Shown piece after piece: positions 34,921 to 46,090 of a stretch of DNA of 64,000 nucleotides. Within the stretch, counting starts at the first letter, position 1. Each line of letters opens with the position of its first letter. Location: the NCBI GenBank assembly GCA_022818135.1, contig JAFMSR010000017.1, positions 40,519,398 through 40,583,397 of the forward strand, read 5' to 3'. The position numbers were made by a program, and so were the translations under genes. Source of the DNA: Saxidomus purpurata. Lineage: Eukaryota; Mollusca; Bivalvia; Venerida; Veneridae. The notes under the pieces are model-generated. The model made no database searches, was not told the DNA's origin, and was given only the letters and a program-made list of their open reading frames with translations.

Positions 34921-35760
34921 TCTTGAATTGAATGAAACCTTACTATTGTCGCGGCGGGCAAATTGATAAGTACTTCAATACCAGTGTAGATATTAGATTG
35001 AAACTTCACACAGCTTTTTCAAATCAATGGCAAAGGTCATAAAATCAAGTCTCACAACTCTTTCTAATTTTGTCTTTGCACTGAGGTGCTCTTATTCCTC
35101 TACTGTGCCAAAGTGGCTACGAAATGGAATATAGAAAAACTTTGTCAAGGCAACACCTTTAATGGTAGTGTTAGTAACTTAAAGACAAAAGCTGTGCATG
35201 GTTTCATAAAACCATTTGAACTAACGCGAAAGTTGAAATTTGATTTTTCTTTATTTACAATTAAAAATTTTTTTTTTAAAAATGCCTGCTTGATGGATGT
35301 ATTTTGTGACAGTTTGACACTCTTGCTTATAACTTATAATGGCAATGTTCATTTTTAAAATATACTGAAAGAAAACAGAAAAGCAGGGTAACAAAAATGC
35401 AGTATGTATAGATCTTTATACTGTTTTAGATAAGGTCTAATACATTCTTTCAAATCACCATGAAGGTTTGCCCTGCATTTCTGTTTTCCTTCAGTGTAGT
35501 ATAATTCAGTACTGAATGTCTTTCTTAAAATTATGATGGCCACTCTTAAAAGTTATATCACTTTAAGTATATTATAGTCACACTCCATTAATATCAAACT
35601 TCTAAGAAGAGGGAAAGGTCTTCTTTTAAATGTTTATTTTAGTCATCAAAATCTATTTTAACATCATGCTGGCAGCTCCCTGTTTAATCACTTATTTTAG
35701 AAGCTAGCATCACAAGGGAGGGTCTTTGTATAACTTTTGATGTTATATATATCTTTGTTG
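34921..35760. other. Spacer between the 5.5-kb element and the coiled-coil gene
   Basis: AT-rich sequence containing a short inverted pair ('actgaaagaaaacagaaaag...gcagggtaac' against 'gccctgcatttctgttttcc'). The ORF at 35086-35358 has no recognised features. Confidence 0.4.
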
Positions 35761-35780
35761 TTGTTTTCAGAAGAATCAAG

Positions 35781-38700
35781 ATGGACACAAAACCTGGCAG
35801 TAAAGGAGATGCATCAAACACAGGTTTGATTAGAAATTGTCATTTTAGATATGTCTTGCACATTTGTATCTTTAATCTTTCTCAATATGTAACTACATTC
35901 AAAGTTGATAGTTATAGGCAGTAAGCAATTACTGTAAAAAACAACAACAGAGATTGCTTTTTTCGGTAAAAACATAATAAATTATGTCTCCACCCCTCAC
36001 CCCATGATGCCTCACATAGAAGATGATAGAACATCATAATATATTCTAGGGTATTATTGAAATGTTTGCAAAATTAAACACGTGGTACAATAACAAGAAA
36101 GTAAGTCTTTTATGACAAAAATTCTTGCCTGAATGCTTCGGCCTACTGACTCCGCAAACATTGCAGATACATTAGTCATCACCAGTACATGACCCTCTTC
36201 CATTCTGAGGTCTATTGATCAAAGATCAAGGTCATGGAGACCTTCAGCTGAAAACATTTGTTTGATCAATAGCTCAAGAACTAAGGGTGTCAAGATATGC
36301 CTTGGGCGTATCGCGATGGCTATGGTGTATTGCAATACGTATCGTGATATATTGCAGAATCTATATTCGCCTTTAGTATTCATTGTAAAGATTCTAGGTA
36401 TTAACATGTGATGTCAAATTACTGGTACCACCCGAATTTTTTATACTGGCATTGCAATGATGGCATACTGCTACACCTTCAACAATTTCTTTTGTTTCTT
36501 TTTTTACATTTAACCCAAAAATGAGCCCATATATCACTTTTTGCCTTCTTGTTTGGAATTGTGTCGAAGTCCACCATTTTAGTTTGTTTCAGAGAACAGC
36601 GTCCCGTTGTCAAGCACGAGAATCAATTTTTCAAAGCGTCTTAAATTGTAGAACATTATTCTTTAATAATTTTATCCGAACACGCCATCAAACACGGAAG
36701 ACAAAACTTGAAGCAACAAAAACGTAAATATTTGAAGAAAAAACCTGTACGGGGATATCGTATTGCGATACGGTATTTTTTGTTGTTTGTTGCAATATAC
36801 CGGTATACCGGTTTATCGTGACACCCCTATCAAGAATTCATTGGCCTAGTGTCTTCAAACTATGTAGGTAGGTTGGTCATGACCAGTACATGACCCTTTC
36901 CCATTTTGAGGTCAACAGGTCAAAGGTTAAGGCCGCGAGGACCTTTAAGACAAAAAACTTGTCTGATCAATAACTAGTGAATGCTTTAGTCTACTGACTC
37001 CTTATGCATTTGTGTTCAACCAGTAAAAAGTCTGTCACGGCATCTAGAGGAATTAGTATAGATTTTGTGTCTTTCGGAAAAGTGATTTCCAGAATTTCAT
37101 TGAGGGAGTGAGTCTTGCAGTACTTTACCATGTACTTTCCATGTTCTTTTCATGTTCTTTTCTTAACAGCATTCAGCAGCGCAGACAAGATGAGGTTCTG
37201 CTCCTTGACCTATGAAATCATTGAAGAACTGAGGATGAGGAGGGAGCTTGCTGCAGACAATGAGAAGAAAATAGAGAAACTGATTAATGATAGATTTACC
37301 ATGGGCTGGAGACTGGTAGGTTTAGTGGCTTAGAATAATCTGTGGCTTTTTACAAAATATTTCAATATATGCATTTGAATAATTCTTGGAATCTGTCGTT
37401 TTACCTGTATTTTTTTCAGTAGCAAATAAAAAATAATTGGAGAAAGAAATGAAGGCTGTCTGTAAAATAAATGTCTTGTAATGAATAGGCAAAATGAATT
37501 TGGTATAGACTGTCTGAAAAAAGATGGGTTAGACTTCAGAATAAGCTCATGTAATTATTAGTTAGAAGATCTTGGCTGCTTTTGGTGAATGGATCAGATA
37601 TAGCAATAACTTGCTACGATCATAAGAGAAGTTCAAAGTGCAATAATTTACAGGGTTTTGTATCCATTTTACCCAATGTTTATTTTATGGATATTATGTT
37701 GTATGCAGGACCAAGAGAGTGGTAAAGTAGCTAACCTCAGTGAGCGACACGAGGCCGAGCTGAGAGAAACAAGGAGGCAGCTTGAAGAGAAGATGAGAGA
37801 CTGTCAAGTTGAAGCAGTAATTTTTCTGTTAATATACTAATTTGTTTAATCTTGATTGCAAAACAAGTTCTTACAACTCGTATTGATTGCTCTTGAGACT
37901 CACTGCAGATGGAATCAACTTTTCAGAAAGAGAGAGGCAATTTGGAATTATCTGTGTCTTGCCTATTAGGACCCTACCACTACTTGGGCACTGGTGGGGA
38001 TTAAACCCAGGACCCTCAAATCCCAAGACAAACACACCACTGCACCAAGGGGGCGGCTCCAGATTAGTTGCATTTATAATGACCGTGATAAAAACTTTAA
38101 GTTTATGGAGTTATCCTCAAGTCTGCATTGGGAAAAGTCAGTACTGATCCTTATTACAACAGTGCAGTTGTAAACTTATCAGAATGTGTACCTACTACTA
38201 CTCACAGGTCTGAGTGGCTGATTCTTTGTTTGCTTGATTCAGATTGATGGAAAATGATAAAATAATTTTTTACATAATAATTTACTGTAAGAAGCATGAA
38301 AAGTTTTGACAATTTGTGACCTTAGTTGTCCATTATATGCCTTCAGAAATGCTTTAAATTTTAGCTGGATGATACAGATATTTACATGAAGCAGTAAATT
38401 AGGTAATTTAGAAAAAAATGAATTGAGAAAGTTGGTAAACATACCCGATTCTAGATGTAATACTTCAGAACAGCACTATGAGGATATTGTTTATACTTCT
38501 AGTTCTTCATAGTGTCCATTGAACAAGTTCATTATTACTTGAAGTTTACACTTTGATTTAATGTCAGTCTCAGCAGCAGGTGTACAGGAAGATGGCAGAG
38601 AAAGAGAAAGAAGCCTTGAAAGATGAAATAAGAAGATTGCAGGTAAGTGATTCATGATCAGATGACTTGTTGAACTAAGTCAGTGACGGCAGCCTCGGTG

Positions 38701-39840
38701 TCTGGAAAGCCTGTTCAATTACCAGCTATACTAAATCTCTTTGATGAAAGCTAATATACTTATTTCTGAATTGACCATTCCTGTATATAGAGGGCATTCT
38801 ACAACAACATCTACTCTTAACTCAATTGTCACATAAAGTTAAATGGACTATAAATGACTGTATTTCCATACATACTGAAACAGTGTTTGTTTTCAGTTTT
38901 TTATGCATTTTTGTGTTAGAGTGACATTGTTTACATGAGTTGGATTTTCTGACTGAATATGAGTTAAATGTGTTTGAAGATTGTCTGTAGGTATCAGGGA
39001 ATTCAGTGTTTTGATTATAAGTCTGGCATTAAGTTTACTACTTTTTCAATATAATGATTTATTTAATCTTGAATACGAAACAAGTTCTTACAACATATAT
39101 AAATGGCCCTTGAGATGCACTTCTGATGGAATCTACTTGAAGAGAGAGAGAGGCAATGTGGAATTATCTGTCTTGCCTAACAACACCATCTTTCTTTTGA
39201 TACTGGTGGGGATCATATGTTTTTCTCAAATCAAACTGCTGAATTTTGGTTTCCTTTCTATGAGTATATCAGTTGTATTAACTTTGACTTTCCAGTTAGC
39301 TAATTATTCATTAGAAAAGCGGGTAAGAGAGTCTGAGCGTCAGGAGAAGATACAGGCCAACGAGAGGGATCAGCACATCCGCCAGGTGTCAAAGTTTGAG
39401 TCCCTTTATAGTCAGGTTGACGGCATGATTAAACAGTTGACATCTAAACAACATCAGCTAGACAGAGACAGTAAGTACTATTAGGCAGTAGGCATTTAGT
39501 TCTTCACTTTATTTTATGTTGATAATCATTATTGAAAATTTTACCCGAACCACACAAGCATTAACAAGGAAATAACAAAGAGGCTGTAAATTATACAAGC
39601 AGTGTCCACAATTTCCAAGCAGAATGCTGTGTGTCATTTTATGCCAAAAATGTCATACCACATGTCACACCTCAGTTTGTCTTGTGTTTTTCAGTACATT
39701 GTATCATAGTGTTGCATAGACATTTCAAAGGTCACGGTCAAATGCTTTACAATAAAGCTTAGCTGCTGTGTTTGTTGCAATCTGACTACTGAACCGTCTC
39801 AATCTCTGTTTGTTATTTTGTAGGTTCTGTAATTCTGTAA
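35781..39840 (+). CDS. Coiled-coil protein, six exons (3' end tentative)
   Basis: Proposed exons are 35781-35823 (MDTKPGSKGDASNT), 37170-37315 (SLTYEIIEELRMRRELAADN...), 37709-37816 (SERHEAELRETRRQLEEKM), 38574-38642 (YRKMAEKEKEALKDEIRRLQ), 39296-39470 (NYSLEKRVRESERQEKIQAN...) and a short last exon 39824-39840 ending at TAA. Phases agree throughout, giving about 185 residues. From residue 25 on, the protein is almost entirely charged heptad-type helix, so a structural or scaffold role is inferred; I do not recognise the family. The first donor (GTTTGA) is weak. The fourth exon has a CAGCAG acceptor allowing one extra Gln. The final exon is the least certain; an exon-like stretch at 43649-43810 could belong to a longer form. 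Intron 1 holds a hAT-type insertion. Confidence 0.6.
36140..36281. repeat. Left part of a dispersed repeat split by an insertion
   Basis: 'tgaatgcttcggcctactga' and 'accagtacatgacccct'-like landmarks recur after the inserted element (36838-37010: 'gaccagtacatgaccctttc', 'gaatgctttagtctactgac'). A repeat of about 150 bp in tandem was therefore interrupted at 36282. Confidence 0.5.
36282..36829. mobile_element. hAT-type miniature element with 8-bp target duplication
   Basis: The ends TAAGGGTGTCAAGATA and TATCGTGACACCCCTA are inverted copies. The flanking octamers TCAAGAAC (36274-36281) and TCAAGAAT (36830-36837) match at 7 of 8 positions, the duplication length of hAT transposons. The interior repeats 'tatcgcgat'/'tattgcaatac' motifs and lacks a transposase. 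It lies in intron 1 of the coiled-coil gene. Confidence 0.8.
37880..38115 (-). mobile_element. tRNA-like SINE fragment
   Basis: On the - strand 'ccttggtgcagtggtgtgtt' (A box) is followed by 'gggtttaatccccacc' (B box). The adjoining 'gagagaggcaatttggaatt' block recurs at about 39150-39200 next to the next exon, so two copies of this repeat lie in introns of the coiled-coil gene. Confidence 0.55.
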
Positions 39841-39964
39841 ATGTATTCCTGGGGGATATCTCTTTGGTCCATGTGAATAGGGTACTAGAACGAAAAGTAT
39901 ATATTCAGCTGTGCAGTTTTGTATTATATCTGTTTTCTTTTGTTTTTTTTTACACATGTGTATC

Positions 39965-40640
39965 TTAAGCTCACATGAGATCAAAGTGCTCAAGGGTGAG
40001 CTATTGTGATTGCCTATAATATCTGATTTCTCTGTCTATCTGTCAACACTTACCTTGTGAACATTGAGAGTATCTCCAACAGTTTTTGAGGTACAGCTGA
40101 GAAAGCTCTTTATCAGCATGTGAAGTTGTGCACTTACAGTTTTTGATGCGGATTTATCAAGTATTGGTCCTTCAGACTTATTGCAGATTGATGATTTTCA
40201 TTTTGAGTAATAAATGCATGTATCTTCAGATGTTTTTTTGGTACAGCTGTGACAGTTAAAAACAAATACAGATATGTTTATAAACATGTGAAGTTATGCA
40301 CCTGGGGGGTTTCAATGTGGATTCATCTTGTATTTGCTGAGTTATGGCACTTGATTTAGTGCAAAATCGGTGATTTTCAACTTGTGTCACACATAACTGA
40401 AAAAGTGGTTGAGCTTCAGCTATGAAAATTAACAGGAATGTTTATCAGCATGTGGACTTGTGCACATTGGGGTTTTGATGTGGATTAATTAAGTATTGGT
40501 TGGGTTATGGCCCTTGACATATAGGAAATAGTGTTGTGTTTAGCTTAAAAGCATTTCAGGTTCAGGCATGAAACAATATAGGAATGTTCAACAGCATGTG
40601 AAGTTGTGCACCTCAGGTTTTGTTTTTGTCTCAAAAACTA
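39965..40640. repeat. Dispersed repeat with several internal copies
   Basis: It begins 'ttaagctcacatgagatcaa', then 'aagggtgagctattgtgatt', and repeats a unit of about 150 bp with landmarks 'catgtgaagttgtgcac' and 'gtggattaattaagtattgg' near 40120, 40290, 40450 and 40600. This form is familiar from bivalve genomes. Confidence 0.6.
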
Positions 40641-41025
40641 CTTTTGCAACTCCTTGGGGGAGGGGGAGGGGCGGTAGGATGAACATGTTTTACTCTGAAA
40701 CCCTTCTATTATTAGAGGACCCCTTTTGATAAAATAAGTCAATGGCCTTTTTCACAGAAAGCTGTTCCTAACAGGGTCTTGTTTAAATTTTATTACCACT
40801 AAATGATGGTTGCATCTGTTATATATCTCGGGACAAAGCAATTCCCATTTCAGTAGTAAATAGTACAGGAATACTGGCGGTTAATTGTGCTCTGATACCA
40901 GATTAAGTCCAATGGGGGAAAAATACATGTTTCTACATCAAAAACAAATACCTTTTTTTTAATTTTGTCTGTTTTACAATCAGCCATTTTTACTTAAAGC
41001 AAAGCATATATCATAAATATCATGT

Positions 41026-42584
41026 CTAGAACATTTCTTCAATTTCACATCCAGATTTTAAAGTTCCCGGTTCTTTCTTTGAGTGCTGATTTTTCCATTC
41101 TAGAGCTTCTATGTCTTTCAATAGTTTCTCATTTTTCTTTCTTAAAGTTGTGTTCTCATTTTTGCCTTTGTTTACCACTTTTTGTAGTTCTTTTACCTTT
41201 TTCTTTTGAATTTCAAGAGCACTTTTAAGTTCTTCATTTTCTTTCCTGAGTTTCTCTTCCTGTCTCAGTCTCTTTTTCAGTTCCTGATTTTCTTTAACCA
41301 GGGGTTCATCTGATGAATTCTCTCTTAGCTTCTCTTCAATCAGCCTCTCTATGGAGACATTTTTCTTTGGCTTCTCAGACATATCTAGTACCTTGTACAC
41401 CTTCTGTTCTAACAGGTTTGCTAAGTTACCAATTTTATGGATAGTTTGAGATATATGGTCCCTGTGATCAGCATAGCTATTGTTTCCAGATAATACCAGG
41501 GGAACAAGTCGCTTGTTCACAACCATAGTGAGATTTTTGTGTACTTCTTCTTCTGATGATTTCTTACTTTGAATTCTTAGGGCAGCATCCATTCCAACTG
41601 CTAGCCAATCATAATCATTCTTCAGAAGGTTGCGGAACATGATGAATGCATTTGGTCCTCTTCTTGGCAAAATTGTTAACAGTTTAGTGACTCTGGCTTC
41701 TCTTGTAGGTAGAGCCTTAAAAGATACACATGTACATGTACTATACATTAAGATCAGGCCTCGAAAATACCACTCATCCACTTATATTTACAAGTAACTC
41801 CTGAGGTAGGGCAAGTGTGAATTTACTAAGACTTGACTACCCAGGTAAGTGATTTATCCTAATTGTAAATGTAAATTTAATTTGAAATATCTGGTCTTAA
41901 TATCGGTGATCTTAATAGCGGAAGTTTACTATGCCTCTTTTTGCTTGTTGCACTGTAAACATTGTTTTTTCAACAAAGATTGTGAGGAAATTGAAAAAAA
42001 TAAGTTTAAAACAATTATGAAGGAATTGGCTTACATTTAAACAGGTGTTTAATATTTTTGTCAATGACGTACGAGTTACACATTAAACTGCTCGCTCTCA
42101 GTTACGATTGAAAAAAATATTTTTCAAAAAAATTGACATTCTTATTCATAAATATAAAACTAAAGGCAAAAATAAAAAATTAGCAAAAATCTATGTAGGA
42201 ATTTGCAGAAATCGATTGAAAAGGTCGGTTACACGGCACTGCTACTCTCTATGTTAGCGTATTTTTCGAAATTTAGAGATGTATGTGACATGAATTTATA
42301 CTGAAGCCTTTTTATATCATAATATGTTCTAAAATACGTTATTTACATACAGTTTGAAGAAATTAATTTTTTTACCAAAATCTGAGAGCGAGCAGTTTTA
42401 AATATATATAACAATAATAAGTAGATTGTCTTACCATTACTGTTTCCATTTCATCATGGGTCAGAACGCCATTAACAACAAGGGAATGCAGGAAAGCGTA
42501 AGTCGGATCCAAATCCTTCTTTATCCTCTCGGAACATTTCTTCAAAGCAGCTTCCTCCTTGTGATTCATTGTTAGTCTTCTCAA
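41026..42584 (-). CDS. CARD-coiled-coil protein 1
   Basis: Two exons, 42584-42435 and 41715-41026, join in phase 0 and encode 279 residues. The CARD spans residues 8 to 92: first half KKCSERIKKDLDPTYAFLHS and VLTHDEMETVM, second half VTKLLTILPRRGPNAFIMF. The ILPxRGPxAF signature is typical of CARDs of the caspase-2/RAIDD sort. Residues 105-170 form a second helical block (KRLVPLV...ERLIEEKLREN) shared with the gene at 46091-47773. Residues 175-260 are coiled coil. No caspase, kinase or NACHT domain follows. A cytosolic adaptor or filament-forming scaffold acting through CARD-CARD contacts is inferred. Met6 is an alternative start. The intron carries a TTAA-flanked element. Confidence 0.85.
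42087..42397. mobile_element. TTAA-flanked miniature element in the CARD gene 1 intron
   Basis: ACTGCTCGCTCTCAG and its complement CTGAGAGCGAGCAGT bound the element, with TTAA at 42083-42086 and 42398-42401. The interior is AT-rich and non-coding. The same end motif occurs at about 9295. Confidence 0.75.
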
Positions 42585-43648
42585 TCAATTCTTCTATCTT
42601 AAATCTTGATCACGTCTGTCTGGTTACATGATTTCTCCCATAGGATATTTATGAAAATAATTTCATGAAATAATCATTTGTCTCTTTTATTGTTGTAAGT
42701 CCATCAGAAGAAATAAGCAATTGTATCTAACCCATAGCTGAGATCAAGAACAAATTTTTATGACGGCACATAACAGCAGAACTGGTCCTAGCTAATTAAA
42801 CTTACAATCTGGTCTCCAGTGATTGGTTGCTTTCAATCTGAATATGGTAAGGAATAAAAATAGTAACATTTTGTGTGTAGCTCAACTTTAAATGGGCGTT
42901 ATCATAAAATCTGGAGGTAATCCAACCCAAAAATTATATTTAGTTTTTTCCAGGGTATTATTACAAGGCTTTGTTTTAATTTGAATGAGTGAGTTTCGTT
43001 TATAGTTGTTAATATGCCATTGAATTGAAAGTAATCAGTGTGTGACAAAGACTGACGGAGTATTCCATTTCAGACTTTTTGAAACTATCCAATACATTTG
43101 CTAAGTGTTCAACTAAATTGAATATTTATATTTATGAGTGGGTTGTGGAGACCTGGTGTATATAAATAGGTTGATTTTGGCAAAGGAATTATGAGGTGTT
43201 TTTATTTTAAAAAGTAATACTTTCCATATTTAGAAATGTTGCAGTCATGTTGTAGAAACTGAGGATCATGTCCAAGATAGGGACAGGGACACCGAAACCG
43301 AGCATCATCATGTCATGTTACACTGGAGCTATTGCCCCCTAACCTCCCAACACCTTGCTCATTCTCTATAAGGGCTGCTGGCATGAAATAATAGACTAAC
43401 TCCTAATCAGTGAGAATTGCTAAACTGGAATCTACTCGAAATTGATCATGCATGTTTTAAAAATCTCCTGCAATCTTCTATTGTATGAACTAATTTAAGA
43501 TCAGAACAGTTGTAAGGTGGCCTTACCCTTAATAGTCAGTGCTATATACATTTTACCTTGATTGGTAACAATTTGAATATGCATGGAGATATATCAGCTG
43601 AAGTGACAGTACACCTGGTATAAATGCATTTTTTGCCGTTTTTTTCAG
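42585..43648. other. Intergenic between CARD genes, nothing recognised
   Basis: This includes the 5' flank of CARD gene 1. No clear TATA motif or repeat boundary was assigned. Confidence 0.4.
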
Positions 43649-43810
43649 AGTGGGTCTGCGCCTGCTCACTTGGAAGGTGACAGACTTCCAGGGGCAAGCA
43701 CCTCGTTAGTCAGTCTTGAACCATGTAGAATGCTAAGTCTAAAAAAATTGTTAGCCCTAGTGTACACTAATAGTGTAAATTGTAATACAACAAGCAACAG
43801 ACCATGTTAG
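43649..43810 (+). other. Exon-like ORF segment, owner unknown
   Basis: After a strong poly-T tract and CAG, the frame stays open for 53 codons to TAG (HLEGDRLPGASTSLVSLEP...). It has good acceptor context and non-repetitive composition at the start. It could be a terminal exon of a longer form of the + strand coiled-coil gene, but the phase does not fit exon 39296-39470 directly. Low certainty. Confidence 0.25.
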
Positions 43811-43967
43811 TTGGGGGAAGAATTTACTTTGTGACTGTTCATGAGTGCAAAAAAAATAAATTATTTCCTCAAAATATTAAGTATTTGAAAATATTGTTAA
43901 AAGTCTTTTCATTGGTTTGTCAGTCTTTCCATCTCTTTGTATTTTCATTTCTTCATTTGAAGCTTCA

Positions 43968-44226
43968 TTACTAAGACCAAATCTAATTTTCTTTTAAATT
44001 AGGAATTGTAACAGGTGTCTTCTCGGAAGGAAAAACATGACATACTGCATTGAATGTGACCATATTATGTGGAAAATTTGAGATTAACAAAAGAATTAAT
44101 AAATTATATTTTGCCTTTTCAAAAACGAAAGTAGATTTTCAAGTTATCAAATATCTTTCAAACTGTATTTCCCTGTTACAATTCTAGATTTAAAAGAAAA
44201 TTTGACTTGGTTTTAGTAATGGACCT
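43968..44226 (+). mobile_element. TTAA element family 1, short internal-deletion copy
   Basis: 'cattactaagaccaaatc' at the left and 'gttttagtaatggacc' followed by TTAA (44227-44230) at the right match the ends of 5493-6016, with the 'gcattgaatgtgaccatatt' region retained. The middle of the longer copy is missing. The left terminus has mutated. Confidence 0.75.
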
Positions 44227-44230
44227 TTAA

Positions 44231-46010
44231 GGCATTTCTTATTTAACCCTTTGAATAATCAAAGCACTGTGAGCGCTAAGCCGGGGGTTATAGGTTTACT
44301 GCCTAAAACATTGACCTACATGTTTCTTAATCTACCGCGCGGGTGAAATGTGCAGGGGACGAAATTCAATATATGACACAGAAATGATTCACAAATATTT
44401 GGGTGACAGGGAAGTTTGTTTTATTATGAAATGTTGTTAAATGAAAAATAATCACATAGTCAACATTATAAAATGTTTAAGCCAGTACAAATAATTGACG
44501 CGCTTTGTACAACTTCAAGCATATGTCTGATGATGTGTGAAATTATTGTGTACCAATGACAAGACCTTGAAACAGAAATAAACAAAGCAATACCAATGAA
44601 ATATAAATACAGTACTGTACTGTGTTAACAGAGAAAACCAAAATGATTCTGGGTTACCTTGTAGTTGTAATCAGTGAAACCGTTCACTGGGCCCGACATG
44701 CAGCGTCCCTGGATAAAGGCGGTTGATTTTGAAATTACTTCCTTCTCGGGAATGTCCGAAATTATATCTTTTTAGAGACATTTATTTTTAGGTAAATATA
44801 TATGTAATCGTTCGTAAATAACAAAGTTGTCAATGGAATAACATTGGAAATTTGAAATACTACAAACTCTATATGGGTTAAAAGTTCCGTAAATTGTACT
44901 TTTCCGTATTGCTAGTTATCTTCTTTAATTACAAACAGCTCATTAATTTCTAAAGCAGAAAAAAGATTGCTACTTGAAAGCTTAAATGTTGCAGTCGTTT
45001 GAAGTTTTAGTACTATTTTTATTTGTAACATGTTCTATATATGCGGCATTCAAACGAAGATTGATCTGGTCATGTCTTGCACTACTTTCGCATACCTATG
45101 TTTACTTTTATTCGCACATAGCACGGTTAAAATTCTTGCAGGGTTTGAAATGTGGTATACTAACTTAGGCCTTGAGGACTTTCAGTCCCCAGGCCAAAAA
45201 CGTAGGTGTTATCAGAAATTTTTACTGAAAAGGTTTAAAATACTTTTTATGCTTAATCATTGCCTGGATGAAGTAATACTATCTTTTTCAAAATCAGCAT
45301 AATTATGGTGTTGCAGAAGGTAGGTTGTATTTCTTTGCTAAGTGCTTTCAAGACAATAACTTTTTTAAGCATTCAGCTAACAAAAATCAGTTATCAACTG
45401 ACTCTTGCTTTGGACAACCTAAATTGATTTAGAGGTCAGTCCCTCAAAAAGTCAAGAAGCAGCGATATTGAAAATATTTTCCAAATGATAAACCTTTGAA
45501 TGACGGTTACTTTGGACAAATGAGTGGTCAATATTGATTTTGAGGACATGAGTGTCAAATGTATGTATGTATATTAGGGCTTTATCGTTGGTATCGGTTT
45601 TCCAAATGTCAAGATTACAGTGACCTTTATATTGCTCAGCTGGACAAGTTCCATATTACGTATTACTTATCACATCAAGATGTGCAAGTTTTTCAAAAAG
45701 ATTTTATTTACTATTGTATCCTTTAGGACATGCAAAGAAAATAAATACATGAAGAGGTAATTTTAATATAATTTAAGATGAATTTCCTGTAAGTATTTAA
45801 CAACCAGTCATATGCTATTGCTATGCTGTTCAGCAGTGTTACATTGTATGCATGAAACAACTCCATAAGCCACTCAGTGTAAGTAGCCACTAAGAAAAGT
45901 TGTCAGCTCCTTAATTGAATACAGATAAAAATGGTAGGTGTTTTCCAACCCCCTTTTACTCCTTTAGTAAAATTCTACCTACATACATGTTTAGCATTAT
46001 ATACAGGCAT
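44231..46010. other. Intergenic, nothing recognised
   Basis: AT-rich sequence with unsupported ORFs at 44986-45302. Confidence 0.4.
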
Positions 46011-46016
46011 TTTATT
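46011..46016 (-). terminator. Candidate polyadenylation signal for CARD gene 2
   Basis: TTTATT on the + strand (AATAAA on the - strand) lies 75 nt after the stop codon of the CARD gene. Confidence 0.4.
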
Positions 46017-46090
46017 ACTTGAAAAATTATCAGTGTCTTACAAATAACCAATCATGGTGTTTCAGAACCCAGAAAGAAAAGAATGTTGTT

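Noticed and set aside
38981..39484. 167-codon ORF as a complete gene
   Set aside because: Its first 105 codons are intron and a copy of the repeat at 37880-38115. Only 39296-39470 behaves as an exon of the coiled-coil gene.
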